Positions 1 through 6,952 of a stretch of 57,536 nt of DNA are shown here, piece after piece. The position numbers and the translations under genes are program-made. This DNA comes from Nitrospira sp. GTDB taxonomy: Bacteria > Nitrospirota > Nitrospiria > Nitrospirales > Nitrospiraceae. Under the pieces are notes generated by a model. It was not told the DNA's origin and ran no database searches. It worked only from the letters and a program-made list of their open reading frames with translations. The DNA lies in the NCBI GenBank assembly GCA_023248215.1, contig JAHFEW010000014.1, forward strand, positions 5,706-63,241, read 5' to 3'. The stretch's first letter is position 1, and each line of letters opens with the position of its first letter.

Positions 1-2
1 TG

Positions 3-230
3 AGCGCTGCCGATCCCGCCATGGCCCAACGACTGTTCGACAAGACGAAATGGCTCGCCTCCAACGTGGAGAATCTGCGGCATGAACCGGTCGCCGAGGA
101 TTTGCCCGGCATCCACAAGTATGCCGTGGGCGACTGGCGGATTTTCTATTCGATCGACCGGACGGAACAGCTCGTGGACATTCATCATATCCACCACATG
201 GCGTCGTCTATCCGCCCCCTGCATACCTAA
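3..230 (+). CDS. RelE/ParE-like toxin, C-terminal part (runs off left edge)
   Basis: The frame is open to the left edge and reads S-A-D-P-A before the first ATG at 21, so the gene almost certainly starts outside the window. The visible part has the RelE/ParE layout: a helix ending in LFDKTKWLA, then the strand pair KYAVGDWRIFYSID, then a hydrophobic strand followed by HHIHH. In this family the protein is a ribosome-dependent mRNA endonuclease or a gyrase poison, paired with a small antitoxin that would lie upstream. Here the usual GDYRVIYxI core is kept as GDWRIFYSI. A toxin role is inferred from the fold only. It ends 2 bases before the next gene, so the two may be co-transcribed. Confidence 0.6.
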   Translation, partial: SAADPAMAQRLFDKTKWLASNVENLRHEPVAEDLPGIHKYAVGDWRIFYSIDRTEQLVDIHHIHHMASSIRPLHT

Positions 231-232
231 CC

Positions 233-541
233 ATGCTGAACCTCACCTGGAGCGCTATCGAACGATTGCGGAAGCTCATTGAGGAACATCCGGAGGATCC
301 GTTCGTGCGGATTACGCTACGCGACCTTGATGAACAGCGCCTCTCCTTGTCGATCACTCTGGAACCGGCGGCCCAGGAGGAAGATGAAGTGGAACATATC
401 GAAGGATTGACGATTGCCCTGGATCGCGCGAGCGTGCACCGCACGAACGGGATGACGGTGGATTATCAGGAAGCGAAAGGCTTCACCTTCGTGCATCCGC
501 CGTCGGATGAGTTGGGGCTCATCATGCCCAGCAGCAACTAA
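233..541 (+). CDS. HesB/IscA-like protein lacking cluster-binding cysteines
   Basis: This 102-residue protein follows the A-type iron-sulfur carrier pattern: an N-terminal T-x-x-A-x-x-R-L helix, a strand with VRITLRD, a middle strand, a 'GLTIALDRAS' strand where carriers have G-hydrophobic-x-hydrophobic-D, a DYQEAKGFTFVHP stretch matching the D-Y-x-x-x-x-x-G-F-x-F-x-N-P signature, and a short tail. All three conserved cysteines of IscA/ErpA are absent and the tail has no C-G-C-G. It therefore probably does not carry an Fe-S cluster in the usual way. It starts 2 bases after the toxin-like gene. The family call rests on pattern similarity and the function is unknown. Confidence 0.6.
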   Translation: MLNLTWSAIERLRKLIEEHPEDPFVRITLRDLDEQRLSLSITLEPAAQEEDEVEHIEGLTIALDRASVHRTNGMTVDYQEAKGFTFVHPPSDELGLIMPSSN

Positions 542-567
542 AACCCTTGAAGCGCATCCCGATGTAA

Positions 568-639
568 ATGTTCAATTCTCAATGCTCAATTTTCAATTAG
601 GTTTATCTCAATTAAACATTGAACACTGAACATTGAGTG
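568..639. repeat. AT-rich imperfect palindrome, copy 1 (TTCAAT/ATTGAA hairpin)
   Basis: The arms atgttcaattctcaatgctc... (568-599) and ...cattgaacactgaacattg... (608-639) are inverted copies with roughly three quarters of positions matching. Each arm is built from a 7-8 base unit resembling TTCAATG. A shorter copy occurs at 6749-6800. This one lies in the convergent gap between the IscA-like gene and the Nudix gene, which fits a terminator-like or REP-like role. Confidence 0.6.
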
Positions 640-677
640 TTCCGATTGCTCACGCCTCACGAACGACGACCGGGGAG

Positions 678-717
678 GACGGCCTTTTTGACCATCCTGC
701 GAGATACGCTTCACGAT
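678..717 (-). repeat. Fragment A of the CAGGATGG dispersed element plus the CGTGAAGCGTATCTCG motif
   Basis: Bases 678-700 read gacggcctttttgaccatcc followed by tgc, matching one terminus of the dispersed element described at 16911-17037. Bases 699-715 are the reverse complement of CGTGAAGCGTATCTCGC, a second repeated motif also found at 6721-6738 and 34668-34685. Read on the minus strand, the order is Nudix stop codon, CGTGAAGCG motif, element end. The T-run after GGCC could terminate plus-strand transcription. Confidence 0.65.
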
Positions 718-731
718 TCACGGGATGCTGC

Positions 732-1274
732 TTACGATTTCATCCGGGGAAAGACACTGCCGAAGTGCATGGGGAATGTGCCGCGGGCCACATCCGCGAC
801 GTAGCGTTCGAGGGCTTCATGGATCACAGGAAAGGCCAGGTCATCCCACGGAATGTCGCTCAGGGCAAACAGTTGCACGTCGAGGCTCTCCGTGCCGGGT
901 TTGAATTCCGGCGTGCGCATCGTCCCGCGGAAGACCATATGGACCTGGCTGATGCGCGGCAGACTCAGCACCGCATACAGGGACGTGATCTCCACGTGGG
1001 CATGGGCCTCTTCGAAGGTTTCGCGGATCGCGGCCTCCTCGGTGCTTTCCCCGATTTCCATGAAGCCCGCGGGAAAGGTCCAATGGCCGGAGCGCGGTTC
1101 GATCGCCCGCCGGCAGAGCAGGATCTTGTCTTCCCACTCGGGAATGCAGCCGGCGACGATTTTGGGATTGATGTAGTGGATGGCCTGACAGGTATCGCAC
1201 ACGAACCGCGGCAGGTTATCGCCGGGTGGGATCTTTGATGATAACCCGGCCCCACATTCAGAGCAAAACTTCAT
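732..1274 (-). CDS. Nudix hydrolase with N-terminal zinc ribbon
   Basis: Nudix enzymes hydrolyse nucleoside diphosphates linked to another moiety, such as NADH, ADP-ribose or dinucleoside polyphosphates, using Mg2+. Residues 4-29 form a zinc ribbon (C4, C7, C26, C29), as in NudC-type NADH pyrophosphatases. The Nudix box is at about 70-92: G-x5-E-x7-R-E-x2-E-E is intact, but the glycine that normally closes the box is histidine (EEAHA). At 180 residues the protein lacks the extra N-terminal domain of full NudC. Its ATG overlaps the upstream region of the divergent methyltransferase gene, so the two probably share a promoter region. Substrate cannot be told from sequence. Confidence 0.88.
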   Translation of the reverse strand: MKFCSECGAGLSSKIPPGDNLPRFVCDTCQAIHYINPKIVAGCIPEWEDKILLCRRAIEPRSGHWTFPAGFMEIGESTEEAAIRETFEEAHAHVEITSLYAVLSLPRISQVHMVFRGTMRTPEFKPGTESLDVQLFALSDIPWDDLAFPVIHEALERYVADVARGTFPMHFGSVFPRMKS

Positions 1275-1302
1275 GACAGCTCCTGATCACACAGCGAAGA
1301 GA

Positions 1303-2487
1303 ATGGATAGCACAAACCACGCCTTCTTTGCACCTTGCCCTCGCGGGCTTGAAGCAGTCCTCGCCGATGAACTCAAGGATCTCGGCGCCTCCGATATCGA
1401 GGCGACGGCCGGGGGCGTCGCCTTCCGCGGCACGCTGGCCCTCTGCTATCGCCTAAACTTACAGTCCCGCATCGCCAGCCGCATTCTCCTGCGTATTGCC
1501 GAAGCTCCCTATCGCGACGAGCACGATGTGTATGACGCGGCCAAGGCGGTCCGCTGGCAGGATTGGTTTACACCGCAACAGACCATCAAGGTCAAGGTGA
1601 GCGCCCAGCACTGCCCGTTGAAGAGTTTGGATTTTGTCACCCTGCGGGTGAAGGATGCCGTCTGCGATCGGTTCCAATATGCCAGGGGCAAACGCCCGGT
1701 GGTCGATACCCATGCGCCGGACATGCTCATCGCCGTGTTTTTAGATCAGACGACCTGCACCCTGTACTTGGATACCTCCGGCGATCCCCTGTTCAAACGC
1801 GGCTGGCGGAAGTCGGCAGGCGAAGCCCCGATCCGGGAAAACCTCGCGGCCGGCATCCTGCGCCTTGCCAAGTGGACGCCCGGCACCGTGCTGTTCGATC
1901 CCATGTGCGGCAGCGGCACGTTCGTGATCGAGGCCGCCTTGATGGCCCGTCGGGTGGCGCCGGGATTCGGCCGCCAGTTTGCCTTCGAAAAGCTTCTCTC
2001 GTTCGAGGCGCGCTCGTTGAGCGACCTGCGGGCTGAACTCAAAGCCGCGGAAGTCCCGGCCGCGCCGGGCTTGATCCATGCGGCCGACCGCAGCGCGCAG
2101 GCGATCGCGTCGATCAGGGCGAACCTCACCATCGCCGGGAGCGTCGACGCCGTCACGCTCCATCAGGGAGACGTGCTGGAACTCCCCGCCCCGGCCGAAG
2201 CCGGTCTCCTGGTCACAAATCCTCCCTACGGCCATCGCATGGGGGACACCGAAGAGCTCCGAGCGTTCTATCCGCGGTTCGGCGATCAGTTAAAGAAGCA
2301 CTATTGCGGCTGGACCGTTCACATCTTTACCGCCGACCTGAAACTTCCCGGTCTGTTGCGCTTGGCCCCTTCCCGCCGCGTCCCGCTCTTCAACGGTGCG
2401 ATCGAATGCCGCCTCTTCGAGTTTCGCATGGTGGCGGGCAGTGCTCGAAAACCACGCCCCCAAGACCAATCCCCTCGCGACCACTGA
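1303..2487 (+). CDS. rlmL: THUMP-domain class I RNA methyltransferase (RlmL N-terminal type)
   Basis: Enzymes of this family use S-adenosylmethionine to methylate guanine N2 in 23S rRNA (m2G2445 in E. coli RlmL). The N-terminus (FFAPCPRGLEAVLADEL) is the usual ferredoxin-like/THUMP start. Numbering from an upstream ATG at 1273, the SAM motif FDPMCGSGTF is at about 208-217 and the catalytic T-N-P-P-Y-G at about 315-320. I chose the ATG at 1303 because MDSTNHAFFA matches family starts; the ATG at 1273 is also possible and overlaps the divergent Nudix start. It lacks the second methyltransferase domain (RlmK) of enterobacterial RlmL, as is common outside gammaproteobacteria. The exact target nucleotide is inferred. 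Confidence 0.85.
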   Translation: MDSTNHAFFAPCPRGLEAVLADELKDLGASDIEATAGGVAFRGTLALCYRLNLQSRIASRILLRIAEAPYRDEHDVYDAAKAVRWQDWFTPQQTIKVKVSAQHCPLKSLDFVTLRVKDAVCDRFQYARGKRPVVDTHAPDMLIAVFLDQTTCTLYLDTSGDPLFKRGWRKSAGEAPIRENLAAGILRLAKWTPGTVLFDPMCGSGTFVIEAALMARRVAPGFGRQFAFEKLLSFEARSLSDLRAELKAAEVPAAPGLIHAADRSAQAIASIRANLTIAGSVDAVTLHQGDVLELPAPAEAGLLVTNPPYGHRMGDTEELRAFYPRFGDQLKKHYCGWTVHIFTADLKLPGLLRLAPSRRVPLFNGAIECRLFEFRMVAGSARKPRPQDQSPRDH

Positions 2488-2605
2488 TCATTGTTCGTTC
2501 GTCGTTCGTGAAGCGTCGTTCGTCTCTCGTCGTTTGCGAAGGACGATTCACGAGACACGATGTTGCGCAATACATTTCAGGCGGCACAGCTGCCGGACAC
2601 GTCGC

Positions 2606-2635
2606 TTGACACCAAAGGTGAAAGGCTCCTATTTT
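2606..2635 (+). promoter_or_regulatory. Candidate sigma-70 promoter upstream of otsA
   Basis: TTGACA at 2606-2611 is followed by an 18-base spacer and TATTTT at 2630-2635. The start codon of otsA is about 370 bases downstream, with a copy of the dispersed element between them. The promoter may therefore serve otsA through a long leader, or may be decayed. Confidence 0.4.
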
Positions 2636-2718
2636 CAAACGAGCAGGCCATTTAAAAAACAATTTACGGACTCGAAATATACGAAGCCGTGTAACACTCG
2701 CAGGATCAGAAGCGCCCA

Positions 2719-2956
2719 CGGGATGTTCAAAAAGGCTGCCAGCGCGGCCGCAGCGAGGTCCACGGCGCGAAGAATAATGAGCGCCACGTTTGTGGACGCC
2801 GGTGAGACGGTGAGCTGGCCGTGTCTTCGGCGGAGGCGTCACGTTCTTACCCGCCCACCCCGAGCCTGCCGAGACAGGCTCTGTTCCCATGGGGGGTACG
2901 TTGAGGTTCTGAGCGATGCGAGAACAAAGCTGGCGGACTTTTTCAACATCCTGCTA
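2719..2956 (+). repeat. Dispersed CAGGATGG element, long copy B
   Basis: The left end (gggatgttcaaaaaggctgc, 2720-2739) and right end (ggcggactttttcaacatcc, 2932-2951) are inverted copies of each other. Internal landmarks shared with other copies are the gcggccgcagcgagg stretch (2745-2759), gcgccacgtttgtgga, the small hairpin gcctgccgagacaggc and gagcgatgcgagaacaaagc. It ends in CTAG like copies E and G. It fills most of the otsA upstream region. The rest of the 2488-3005 gap holds tandem CGTTCGT-like low-complexity sequence at 2493-2560 and no convincing gene. Confidence 0.75.
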
Positions 2957-3005
2957 GAGGTCTGATGCACCATTCAACCACTCACGCAAAGGAATCTGGA
3001 AGCGT

Positions 3006-4532
3006 ATGAACGCGTCTCACGCTCCCGTCGAACAACTAGAGCCGCAAGTTGGGCTGCCCCTGTCCCGCCTCATCGTCGTCTCGAATCGCGAACCCTACGA
3101 ACACCGACTCATAAAAAATAACCTGATCTGGGAAAAAACGTCCGGCGGCCTGGTTTCCGCGCTCGATCCGGTGATGCGGCGTCTTGGCGGCACCTGGATT
3201 GCCTGGGGTAGCGGCAAAGCGGATCGCGACGTGGTGGACCACAGCATGGCTGTCGATGTGCCTCCCGACGCCCCGACCTATCGTCTGCGCCGGGTGTGGC
3301 TGGACGCCAATGAGGTCAAGGGCGGCTACCAGGGTTATGCCAATCAAGTGCTCTGGCCCTTGTGTCACATCACATTGGACCGTGTCGCCTATCGAAAAGT
3401 CTTCTGGCACGCCTACCAGGCCATGAACGCGCGTTTCGCGGAAGCCGTGCTCGATGAGTTGCGTGAGAAACCCGGCTTCGTCTGGATCCATGACTTTCAC
3501 CTGGCCCTGCTACCCAGCATCATCAAGGCGTCGCTCCCGACTCAGCCGATCGCGACCTTCTGGCACACGCCTTGGCCCGGTCCCGATGCCTTTCGCATTT
3601 TGCCCGAACGTCGCGAACTGATCGAATCTCTGCTCGCCGGGGACCTCTTGATGTTCCAGACCAGGACCTTTCTCCATTGCTTTGCCGAATGCGCGAAGGA
3701 GTTCCTCGGATCCGACGTGCAAGTCAATGACCATCATATTGAGTACAAGGGCCATACCACCCGGCTCGTGGCCAGACCGATCAGCGTCGGCTTTCAAGCC
3801 TGGTCCGAACGGGCACAATCCGCACAAGTTGGACGAGCGATAGACGTCCTGCGCAACCTGCATGTGTTTCAACCCGAGATACGCATCGGCCTCGGCGTCG
3901 ACCGCCTCGACTACACCAAAGGGCTCCTGAAACGATTCTGGGCCATCGATGCGTTTTTTCAACAGTACCCCCATTATCGAGGAAAGTTTACCTTCATCCA
4001 GATCGCCGTGCCGACCCGAGGCGACGTCGAAACCTATCGACGCTATCGGGAACTCATCCGTGAGACCACCAACGACATCAACATGCGTTACGGCAGCATC
4101 ACCCACTCCGGCAGCCCGCAAGCCTCGCGCTGGCGACCGATTGAGTTCCGTGAGGGGCGTATCGGACTCGATACCCTGGCAGCCTATTACCGGATGGCGG
4201 ACTTGGCCTTCGTGAGTTCTGTCTATGATGGGATGAATCTGGTCGCGAAGGAATATGTCTCCAGTCAGGTCGAAGAAAAGGGCGTGTTGCTCGTGAGCCA
4301 CATGGCCGGCGTGGCTGAAGAGTTGACCGACGCCCTGGTCATCAATCCCTACGACCTCGAAGGCGTTGCCGATGCGATCCGTCAGGCCCTCGAGATGCCC
4401 TTGGAGGAACGCCGGAGCCGAATGCGACGCATGCGCGCCTATCTGGCCACCCACGACCTTCGGGCCTGGGCGGACGAGTGCCTGCGGGACGCGGGGCTCT
4501 TGCCACAGGATGACAGGCCCTCTATTGTGTAG
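3006..4532 (+). CDS. otsA: Alpha,alpha-trehalose-phosphate synthase (UDP-forming), GT20
   Basis: OtsA transfers glucose from a nucleotide sugar to glucose-6-phosphate, making trehalose-6-phosphate, the first step of osmoprotectant and desiccation-protectant synthesis in the cytoplasm. The 508-residue protein starts with LIVVSNREPY, has the GGLVSAL glycine-rich loop and the donor-site motif GVDRLDYTKGL near residue 300, and ends with the DGMNLVAKEYV signature. Length is typical for a single-domain OtsA without a fused phosphatase. No otsB phosphatase is in the window. The ATG at 3006 lacks a strong ribosome-binding site, though ggaatctggaagcgt lies just upstream. Confidence 0.93.
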   Translation: MNASHAPVEQLEPQVGLPLSRLIVVSNREPYEHRLIKNNLIWEKTSGGLVSALDPVMRRLGGTWIAWGSGKADRDVVDHSMAVDVPPDAPTYRLRRVWLDANEVKGGYQGYANQVLWPLCHITLDRVAYRKVFWHAYQAMNARFAEAVLDELREKPGFVWIHDFHLALLPSIIKASLPTQPIATFWHTPWPGPDAFRILPERRELIESLLAGDLLMFQTRTFLHCFAECAKEFLGSDVQVNDHHIEYKGHTTRLVARPISVGFQAWSERAQSAQVGRAIDVLRNLHVFQPEIRIGLGVDRLDYTKGLLKRFWAIDAFFQQYPHYRGKFTFIQIAVPTRGDVETYRRYRELIRETTNDINMRYGSITHSGSPQASRWRPIEFREGRIGLDTLAAYYRMADLAFVSSVYDGMNLVAKEYVSSQVEEKGVLLVSHMAGVAEELTDALVINPYDLEGVADAIRQALEMPLEERRSRMRRMRAYLATHDLRAWADECLRDAGLLPQDDRPSIV

Positions 4533-4644
4533 TCGTCGCCGCGACAACCGGCGTCGGGTGAGAGGGTCTGTGATCGGCACCGCATCGTCTTACATCTCCT
4601 TTCTATTTTCCTCCCACGGTCCACGTACTTCTCACAGGGGACCT

Positions 4645-6681
4645 GTGAGGCTTGACTCATGCTGCGTCACCGGCCGCCTGCTCTCGCTCGTGGCGATGGT
4701 GGGCCTCTTGCTCCTGCTTGGCGCTTGCACACAGACCTCGCACCTGTTTTCCGTCACCCGGCCGCCCGACCGGCTGGTGGATCGGCAACAACAGGCGATC
4801 GTGTCGCGGATGCGGGCCATCGCCGAACCAGACCTACGCGACAATCTCAACAGCGGTCTCCCGGCGGTTCGTGTGAGCCTGGCGGACCAGACCAACAAGA
4901 TCGCCAAATTCAAGCGTGGCCTGGTGCTGCGCACGCTCGCCGATCCCTGGGACGGACTTTCGACGATTGAGCGGGCCGGTCTGCTGGCCGCAGGAGCAGC
5001 GGAGTCAGGCGTCGAGGGACTTCCTGCCGTGATCGATATCCTTGAAGGAAGCATGGAGCGCACCGGTACGCCCTTTGCGCCGCTCACCTTCCCTGTCACC
5101 CTCGCACGCGAGGATCTCCTGGGTTTTCTCATGGAGGTCCTTGAGGATGCCTATCAAGACCGTGAACATGCGCTGCGCCATCTGTCTCCACAGGATCGAG
5201 AATGGTTGTTCACGCAGGCCCGCCCCCTCGTGGAACAATTCAGCCCTCAAATCACTCCGCCCGTCCAGTTCTCCGACGCCGAAGCCGCAGCCAAATACGC
5301 CACCCTGCTCATGCAACAGGTCGACTATGCCTCTCTGATCACCGCCGCACAACGATTGGCGCGGCTCGGCAATCGGAAATTTCTGCAGCAGTTGGACATT
5401 GTGTTCCACAACAGAACACCGATCGCCCATTCGATTCCCGGCATCACGGGCGATGTGCTCCTTGCTCAGCAGACCCCGTACGGATTGCTCCTCGTGGGCG
5501 GCCGCGGTCCGAATACCTACGACCTGGAGAAGGGCGCCGCGCTGATCATCGATCTCGGCGGCAACGACACCTACCGTGGATTCATCGGCGCGAGCGCGAA
5601 CAGTGATCTAGGCAACAGCATCGTCATCGACTTGAGCGGTAACGATACTTATCAGCCCGCCCCACTGGGGCTCGCCACGGGACGAGGAGGAATCGGCATC
5701 GTCATCGACCATGGCGGGAACGATACCTATCACTTGGCACCAGGCTCCGGCGGGGTCGGGCTGGCGGGGCTTGGCATCCTGTATGATGGAGAGGGGCAGG
5801 ATATTTACGAGGGCAGCCGTTTCACCCAAGGTGCGGCCTTCGGCGGATTCGGCTTGCTGGTGGATCGCGCCGGGGACGATCGGTATACGAGCTTCGGTTA
5901 TGCACTTGGATTCGGCGCCCCCTTGGGTGTGGGTGCGGTCATCGATGCGTCCGGAAACGATTCGTACGAATGTGGCGGGCGATATCCTAGCGCCTACAAT
6001 GCGGCCGACGCCCCGGAGGCGCAACCTCACGAAACCACCTATCAATACGATTGTTTCGGACTGGGCACGGGGTCAGGACTCCGCGTCTTCAGCAAGAATC
6101 CGGCGCAACGCGCACTCAGTCTGGCGGGCGGCTGGGGGTTGCTGATCGATCTGGATGGCAACGATCGCTACCGCAGCGCGAACTTTTCTCAAGGGCACGG
6201 ATATTTTTTCGGCCTCGGCGTGAAGCTGGATCTCAATGGTGACGACGATCATCAGGCAGCTCGTTATGGTCACGGCACGGCCGCCCACTTCGGCGTCGGC
6301 CTGATCGTCGATTACCAGGGGAAGGACCGGTATGGCTCAAAGGGACCGTTCTACAACGGCGGTGCGGCATGGGACGGAAGCGTCGCCCTCGCCATCGACG
6401 GCGGCATGACGAGTGACTTCTACGACCTGCCGGCCTCGACCGGCTTGGGCATGGGCGACCTCGGAGGATGGGGACTCTTCATTGAAGAAGGCGGCGCCGA
6501 TCAATATGCGGCCAGCCGGGGGCTGGGACATGGTGCGGATACCAGCATCGGCGCCTTTTTTGATCTCGACGGCAGAGACGACTATTCCTCCGTCCCCCCA
6601 GCGACCCAAGGCTCACATCCGGAACGACTCAATCGGAAAGTCTACATCGAGAACCCTGGCAGCCTCTTCATCGACCGGTAG
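4645..6681 (+). CDS. Lipoprotein with about eleven G-x-D-x-Y repeats
   Basis: I chose GTG 4645 because caggggacct gives a ribosome-binding site and the protein then begins with a signal peptide (arginine, hydrophobic stretch VAMVGLLLLL) ending in the lipobox LLGAC. Residues up to about 290 are helical. The second half repeats a unit of roughly 25-40 residues built as hydrophobic-I-D-x-x-G-x-D-x-Y, for example GGNDTY, SGNDTY, AGDDRY, SGNDSY and DGNDRY, eleven times between 5563 and 6580. The spacing of glycines and aspartates suggests a calcium-binding beta-roll or beta-helix on the outside of the cell. It is not the RTX nonapeptide (GGxGxDxUx). I do not recognise the family. The stop codon TAG is directly continued by a copy of the dispersed element. 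Confidence 0.8.
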   Translation: MRLDSCCVTGRLLSLVAMVGLLLLLGACTQTSHLFSVTRPPDRLVDRQQQAIVSRMRAIAEPDLRDNLNSGLPAVRVSLADQTNKIAKFKRGLVLRTLADPWDGLSTIERAGLLAAGAAESGVEGLPAVIDILEGSMERTGTPFAPLTFPVTLAREDLLGFLMEVLEDAYQDREHALRHLSPQDREWLFTQARPLVEQFSPQITPPVQFSDAEAAAKYATLLMQQVDYASLITAAQRLARLGNRKFLQQLDIVFHNRTPIAHSIPGITGDVLLAQQTPYGLLLVGGRGPNTYDLEKGAALIIDLGGNDTYRGFIGASANSDLGNSIVIDLSGNDTYQPAPLGLATGRGGIGIVIDHGGNDTYHLAPGSGGVGLAGLGILYDGEGQDIYEGSRFTQGAAFGGFGLLVDRAGDDRYTSFGYALGFGAPLGVGAVIDASGNDSYECGGRYPSAYNAADAPEAQPHETTYQYDCFGLGTGSGLRVFSKNPAQRALSLAGGWGLLIDLDGNDRYRSANFSQGHGYFFGLGVKLDLNGDDDHQAARYGHGTAAHFGVGLIVDYQGKDRYGSKGPFYNGGAAWDGSVALAIDGGMTSDFYDLPASTGLGMGDLGGWGLFIEEGGADQYAASRGLGHGADTSIGAFFDLDGRDDYSSVPPATQGSHPERLNRKVYIENPGSLFIDR

Positions 6682-6738
6682 CAGGATGGTGAAAATGTCC
6701 GCCGGCTGTGCGTTCGACCCCGTGAAGCGTATCTCGTC
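6679..6738 (+). repeat. Dispersed element fragment C plus CGTGAAGCGTATCTCGTC motif
   Basis: The stop codon TAG (6679-6681) runs directly into caggatggtgaaaatgtccg, the left end of the dispersed element. Only about 28 bases of the element remain. They are followed by CGTGAAGCGTATCTCGTC at 6721-6738, an exact 18-base match to the reverse strand at 34668-34685. Confidence 0.7.
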
Positions 6739-6748
6739 TTGCCGAAAC

Positions 6749-6800
6749 ATGTTCAATGCTCAATTCTCAATTAAACACTGAAAATTGAACACTGAGCATG
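6749..6800. repeat. AT-rich imperfect palindrome, copy 2
   Basis: The arm atgttcaatgctcaattctc (from 6749) is mirrored by attgaacactgagcat (6785-6800). It is the same family as 568-639. It lies between the lipoprotein gene end and the lon promoter, so a transcription-terminator or mRNA-end role is plausible. Confidence 0.6.
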
Positions 6801-6840
6801 ACGGCGGTCGGCCATTCGCCCTCCTCTCCAAAACCTGCGC

Positions 6841-6868
6841 TTGACTCACCCTCTCTTATGGCTATCTT
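6841..6868 (+). promoter_or_regulatory. Candidate sigma-70 promoter of lon
   Basis: TTGACT at 6841-6846, a 16-base spacer and TATCTT at 6863-6868, about 85 bases before the lon start. I see no CIRCE inverted repeat or obvious sigma-32 promoter, so heat control is not evident from the sequence. Confidence 0.5.
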
Positions 6869-6952
6869 AACAAACAATAACGAACGTGAGCGTTCCTTTA
6901 GTACCCGTCACGCAGCTTTCACCCGATGACCATCCGCACACCGGAGGATGAT

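Noticed and set aside
5608-6045. Minus-strand open frame of 145 codons within the repeat lipoprotein
   Set aside because: It is the shadow of the GNDTY repeats and has no start signal.
6870-6925. Heat-shock (CIRCE) operator before lon
   Set aside because: No TTAGCACTC-N9-GAGTGCTAA-like inverted repeat is present; only a plain sigma-70-like promoter is seen.
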